Below are positions 61,144 to 64,000 of a stretch of DNA of 64,000 bases, piece by piece. Both the position numbers and the translations under genes were made by a program. The notes below the pieces were generated by a model. That model saw only the letters and a program-made list of their open reading frames with translations, was not told where the DNA came from and searched no databases. Origin of the DNA: Solilutibacter silvestris (GTDB lineage Bacteria > Pseudomonadota > Gammaproteobacteria > Xanthomonadales > Xanthomonadaceae); assembly GCF_002895945.1 (NCBI RefSeq), contig NZ_NPZB01000002.1, positions 620,001 to 684,000 of the forward strand. The letters run 5' to 3'. The first letter of the stretch is position 1. Each line of letters begins with the position of its first letter.

Positions 61144-61826
61144 TGCGCCCACTCTTTGCGATCGCACTGATATGTGGAGCTATCGTGGCTTGCAAACCAC
61201 CGCCCGGCAGTGACGTCCAAGGTCAAAAGGCGCCTGCATCTGATGCAAAACAGCCGACTGCAACAACAGCGGCCATGGCCATATCTCAACCGACAGCTCG
61301 TCCCCAATCAGGAAACCAGAAGCCTATGGAGCTGAACGCACTGGTGCCACGTGGCTACACAATCGTCGATACCCAAAAAGGTGATTTGAATGGTGATGGC
61401 ATTCCCGATGTCTTGATGCTCGTCGAGGATTCAGTCAACACAAGCAAAGTGGCCGGTGAAGGCGCTAGGCGCAAGCTGATGATCTTGATTGGGGATCAAG
61501 GTGGCAAATACGTCGTCGCAGCGACGAACGACCATATCGTGCCCTGCGCGACGTGTGGAGGAATTGCGGGAGACCCGTTTGCCTTTATTCGAATTGATGA
61601 TGGAGGCGTGTTCGTGATCGCGATGGGCGGTGGCTCTTCGGACAAATGGGGGGACGAAGCGACCTTCAAATATTCCAGTGAAAAGAAGAGCTGGTTTGCC
61701 GAGAGCTACGTCAATACGGTTTGGGAGGACGGGAAGGACCCAAAAATCACGAAGTTCCAGAAGGCGCATGGCGCTGCGTTTTCGGAATTCAATCCGAATG
61801 ATTTCCAGGAGAAACAGCCTCGATAG
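61143..61826 (+). CDS. Putative X-Tfi immunity lipoprotein (XAC2610-like)
   Basis: 227 residues. Lipobox GAIVAC (Cys17), a disordered Ala/Thr/Gln/Pro linker (about 18-62), then a beta-rich domain with a calcium-binding-type loop DLNGDGIPDVLML. X. citri XAC2610, the periplasmic inhibitor of the GH19 effector XAC2609, has the same plan and lies next to its effector. Here too the effector gene follows after 53 nt. Start ATG 61143 has GAGGA 7 nt upstream; GTG 61140 is possible. The assignment is by architecture and position. Confidence 0.78.
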   Translation: MRPLFAIALICGAIVACKPPPGSDVQGQKAPASDAKQPTATTAAMAISQPTARPQSGNQKPMELNALVPRGYTIVDTQKGDLNGDGIPDVLMLVEDSVNTSKVAGEGARRKLMILIGDQGGKYVVAATNDHIVPCATCGGIAGDPFAFIRIDDGGVFVIAMGGGSSDKWGDEATFKYSSEKKSWFAESYVNTVWEDGKDPKITKFQKAHGAAFSEFNPNDFQEKQPR

Positions 61827-61879
61827 AGGCGAGACAAGGATCACCGCGTCGTCAGCGCGCCGTAACACAGGAGTTGCAA

Positions 61880-63013
61880 ATGAGTCAGGATAGAGAGCAG
61901 GAAGTATTGAAGGCCGCAGTTGCCCACGGGATCACGAATCCGAGGGAACTTGCGAATTTCATGGCCCAGACGACCCATGAGTCGATGGGGCTGAGCCGGT
62001 TGGAGGAAGGCTTTCGTTACACCAAGGGCATTGGCCAGATACCAGTTGCTCAAGCCCACAGACACGGCGACAAAGTGTTGGAGGCTGCACGAGTCGAGGC
62101 GTTGCACGGTCGGCCGGACGCACTTGCGGAGTTGATGTATGGGATGCGCAAGGATCTCGGCAACGACCTGCCCGGGGATGGCTTCAAATATCACGGTCGC
62201 GGATATATCCAATTGACCGGGAAGGCGAACTATACCGCTGCCGGAAAGGATCTCGGACTCGATCTGGTCAATCATCCGGAGTTGGCATCAAGGCCGGAAA
62301 ACGCGACCAAGATTGCGCTGTGGTACTGGGATACGCGGGTATCCGAGAAGCATCACGGCAACGTCAAACTTGCGACCCATGATATCAATGGCAAGGAAAA
62401 TGGCCTGCCCGATCGGCTGAAACGTTTCGAGCACTGGCAAAAAGTATTGACGCCGGAGACGATTCAAAACATCAAGGAAGGCAAGCTCGGGCAACCGACT
62501 CATGCCGACCCGCCGCATGGTCACATGGTGCCTCGTCATCACACAGCTGCTGGGTATCATTCTTTCTCGACAACGGGCCATGGAGCCCATGTCGCGACTC
62601 AGGCACATGCCGCTCGTCACCCGCTGATCAACGAAGCTGGCCATCCATCGCACGCCATGTACGAACAGATCAAGGCGCAGACCGACAAGCTCGGTGGCGC
62701 GAAGGTACTGGGATTCCACAGCGACAAGGAATACACGCAAGCCCTGGCCAACATGACCTGGCAAGCACGCGCGTCGGGCCTGACGCAGGTCGATCACGTG
62801 ATGGAAACCACCAACAAGCAGAACCTGGTGATGATCCAGGGCGATCTGCGCGATCCGGCGCAACAACGCGAGCTGTCCAACAAAGCGCAGGCCTCGCAGG
62901 TGCCGGTGGCTCAGAGCACGCAACAGTTGCAGCAGGATGTGCAGCAATTGCAACAGACACAGCAAAACGCTCTACACCTGCAACAGCAGAAATCGATGTC
63001 GCAAGGGCATTGA
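61880..63013 (+). CDS. X-T4SS effector: GH19 lysozyme-like domain with C-terminal XVIPCD
   Basis: 377 residues, no signal peptide, as expected for a T4SS substrate. Residues 1-195 form a GH19-like domain: FMAQTTHESMG with Glu34, LEEGFRY with Glu42/Glu43 as candidate catalytic residues, and KYHGRGYIQLTGKANY. Residues about 200-248 are a His-rich linker (HADPPHGHMVPRHH). Residues about 250-377 match the XVIPCD secretion domain: HPSHAMYEQIKAQTDKLGG, ALANMTWQARASGLTQVDHV and MIQGDLRDPAQ, ending in a Gln-rich tail. It would cleave peptidoglycan of the recipient cell. AGGAG lies 6 nt upstream of ATG. Confidence 0.87.
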   Translation: MSQDREQEVLKAAVAHGITNPRELANFMAQTTHESMGLSRLEEGFRYTKGIGQIPVAQAHRHGDKVLEAARVEALHGRPDALAELMYGMRKDLGNDLPGDGFKYHGRGYIQLTGKANYTAAGKDLGLDLVNHPELASRPENATKIALWYWDTRVSEKHHGNVKLATHDINGKENGLPDRLKRFEHWQKVLTPETIQNIKEGKLGQPTHADPPHGHMVPRHHTAAGYHSFSTTGHGAHVATQAHAARHPLINEAGHPSHAMYEQIKAQTDKLGGAKVLGFHSDKEYTQALANMTWQARASGLTQVDHVMETTNKQNLVMIQGDLRDPAQQRELSNKAQASQVPVAQSTQQLQQDVQQLQQTQQNALHLQQQKSMSQGH

Positions 63014-63028
63014 TCAAAGGAAGAAGAG

Positions 63029-63054
63029 GAGCCCGGGCAACCGGGCTCTTTTTT
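63029..63054 (+). terminator. Terminator of the X-T4SS locus
   Basis: GAGCCCGG (63029-63036), GCAA loop, CCGGGCTC (63041-63048), then six T residues. It closes the secretion locus directly after the effector gene. Confidence 0.93.
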
Positions 63055-63097
63055 GAGCGTCGGCACCCACCATGGTCTTCCGTGGGACAATCGTCCC

Positions 63098-63811
63098 ATG
63101 CGATTGAACAAATATATCTCCGAGACCGGGCTATGCTCGCGCCGTGAGGCCGATCGTCTGATCGCTGCCGGCCGCGTCAGCGTCAATGGCGAACGCGGCC
63201 GCGTCGCCCAGGAACTGGCCGAGGGCGATGATGTCCGCATCGATGGTGAGAAGCTGGCGGTGCGTGGAGCTGCCGCTGGCAAGCGCCGTCATGTCTACAT
63301 CGCGCTGAACAAGCCCATCGGGATCACCTGCACCAGCGAGCCCGACGTGAAGGGCAATATCGTCGATTTCGTCGATCACCAGCAGCGGGTCTTTCCGATC
63401 GGTCGGCTCGACAAGGATTCGGAAGGGTTGATCCTGCTCACCAGCAACGGCGATATCGTCAACGAGATCCTGCGCGCCGAAAACAAGCTGGAAAAGGAAT
63501 ACCTGGTCGCGGTCAACCGCCAGGTCGTCGATGAGTTCCTGCGCGGGATGGCACGCGGGGTGCCGGTGCATGGCCAGCTCACCTTGCCGTGCAAGACCGG
63601 CAAGCTCGGGCCGTTCGGGTTTCGCATCACCTTGGTGCAGGGCCTGAACCGGCAAATCCGCCTGATGGCGACGCACTTCGGTTATCGGGTGAAACAGCTG
63701 GTGCGCGTGCGCATCGGTGCGGTCAAGCTCGGCCATCTCAAGCCGGGGCAGTGGCGCAATCTCACCGATGCCGAACTGCGCGGCCTGTTGCCGCAGCGCA
63801 CCGAGTGGTGA
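63098..63811 (+). CDS. rluF: 23S rRNA pseudouridine(2604) synthase RluF-like
   Basis: 237 residues. An N-terminal S4 RNA-binding domain (MRLNKYISETGLCSRREADRLI) precedes the RsuA/RluB-type pseudouridine synthase domain with IALNKPIGITCT, the catalytic aspartate in GRLDKDSEGLILLTSNGD, and LVQGLNRQIRLMA. RluF is preferred over RluB/RluE on the LNKYISE start and NRQIRLM signature. The start is ATG 63098; the longer frame from 63053 begins in the terminator region. Confidence 0.88.
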   Translation: MRLNKYISETGLCSRREADRLIAAGRVSVNGERGRVAQELAEGDDVRIDGEKLAVRGAAAGKRRHVYIALNKPIGITCTSEPDVKGNIVDFVDHQQRVFPIGRLDKDSEGLILLTSNGDIVNEILRAENKLEKEYLVAVNRQVVDEFLRGMARGVPVHGQLTLPCKTGKLGPFGFRITLVQGLNRQIRLMATHFGYRVKQLVRVRIGAVKLGHLKPGQWRNLTDAELRGLLPQRTEW

Positions 63812-63817
63812 TGCCGC

Positions 63818-64000
63818 TTACTTGGTCGGCGCTGCCGCTTTTTCCTTGTTGAAGGCGTCGTATTGCGCCTTGGCATAGGTATTGCAGGATGCGATCTTGC
63901 CGTCCATGTATTTCTGCCCGTCCACCGGGCCCATGTTGCGCAACTTGGCCATGAACGTATCCACGGTGCCGTTGAATTTTTGCTGGGTGACGCCGGTTTT
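63818..64000 (-). CDS. Unrecognised protein, C-terminal 60 residues
   Basis: A minus-strand frame open to the right edge and ending with TAA (63820-63818), 6 bp from the rluF stop in convergent orientation. The visible 60 residues are helical and charged (VDTFMAKLRNMGPVDGQKYM, then NTYAKAQYDAFNKEKAAAPTK) with one cysteine. Codon use is typical of the chromosome, so it is likely real. No family recognised. Confidence 0.6.
   Translation of the reverse strand, partial: KTGVTQQKFNGTVDTFMAKLRNMGPVDGQKYMDGKIASCNTYAKAQYDAFNKEKAAAPTK

Overview
The window is about 64 kb of a high-GC gammaproteobacterial chromosome. Gene content and order point to the Lysobacterales (Xanthomonadaceae and relatives): the rlmN-pilF-rodZ-like-yfgM-bamB-der run, metH split into two genes, the ppsA/ppsR divergent pair, a large NAD-dependent glutamate dehydrogenase, a kynurenine cluster, and a type IV secretion locus of the bacteria-killing Xanthomonadales type (X-T4SS). 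Genus cannot be fixed from sequence alone. No rRNA, CRISPR array, transposase or phage gene was seen.

Layout. 1-10708 (+): housekeeping genes rlmN (partial), a pilF-like lipoprotein gene, a rodZ-like gene, yfgM-like, bamB, der, a rhodanese-MoeB fusion, folD, guaB and guaA. A nested-palindrome element of 266 bp lies between bamB and der. 10712-12472 (-): a Cache-HAMP membrane receptor with no output domain and a small cytoplasmic partner. 12791-19791: tadA, a DUF2721 gene, orn, cls, ppsA/ppsR and a DUF1249 gene. 19788-20077: tRNA-Ala(GGC) and tRNA-Glu(UUC) with a promoter and a terminator. 20180-26563: two FKBP isomerases, ugd, slyX, a DUF2058 gene and two outer-membrane barrel proteins. 26583-33099 (-): an acyltransferase, a permuted-papain-like protein, and an operon of an ArsR-methyltransferase fusion (SahR-like) with the two metH halves, preceded by a 32-bp dyad operator. 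33224-43453 (+): acyl-CoA dehydrogenase, NAD-glutamate dehydrogenase, nadK, a GH92 mannosidase and a 5'-nucleotidase. 43494-49841 (-): a six-gene run from a kynurenine-branch module (ACMSD, kynU, kmo) into sbcB and two DUF genes.

50043-63013 (+) is the main accessory region: virB7, B8, B9, B10, B11, B1, B2, B3, B4, B5 and B6, mostly start/stop coupled, then a DUF4189 secreted protein, a calcium-motif lipoprotein and a GH19 lysozyme-like protein ending in an XVIPCD-type secretion domain. VirB7 carries an extra N0-like domain, a hallmark of the X-T4SS. No relaxase or virD4 is in the window. The best reading is a contact-dependent antibacterial machine followed by one effector (GH19-XVIPCD) and its periplasmic immunity lipoprotein. 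The virB7 leader has a promoter, a hairpin and several GGA motifs consistent with CsrA/RsmA control. The window ends with rluF and the 3' end of an unrecognised minus-strand gene.
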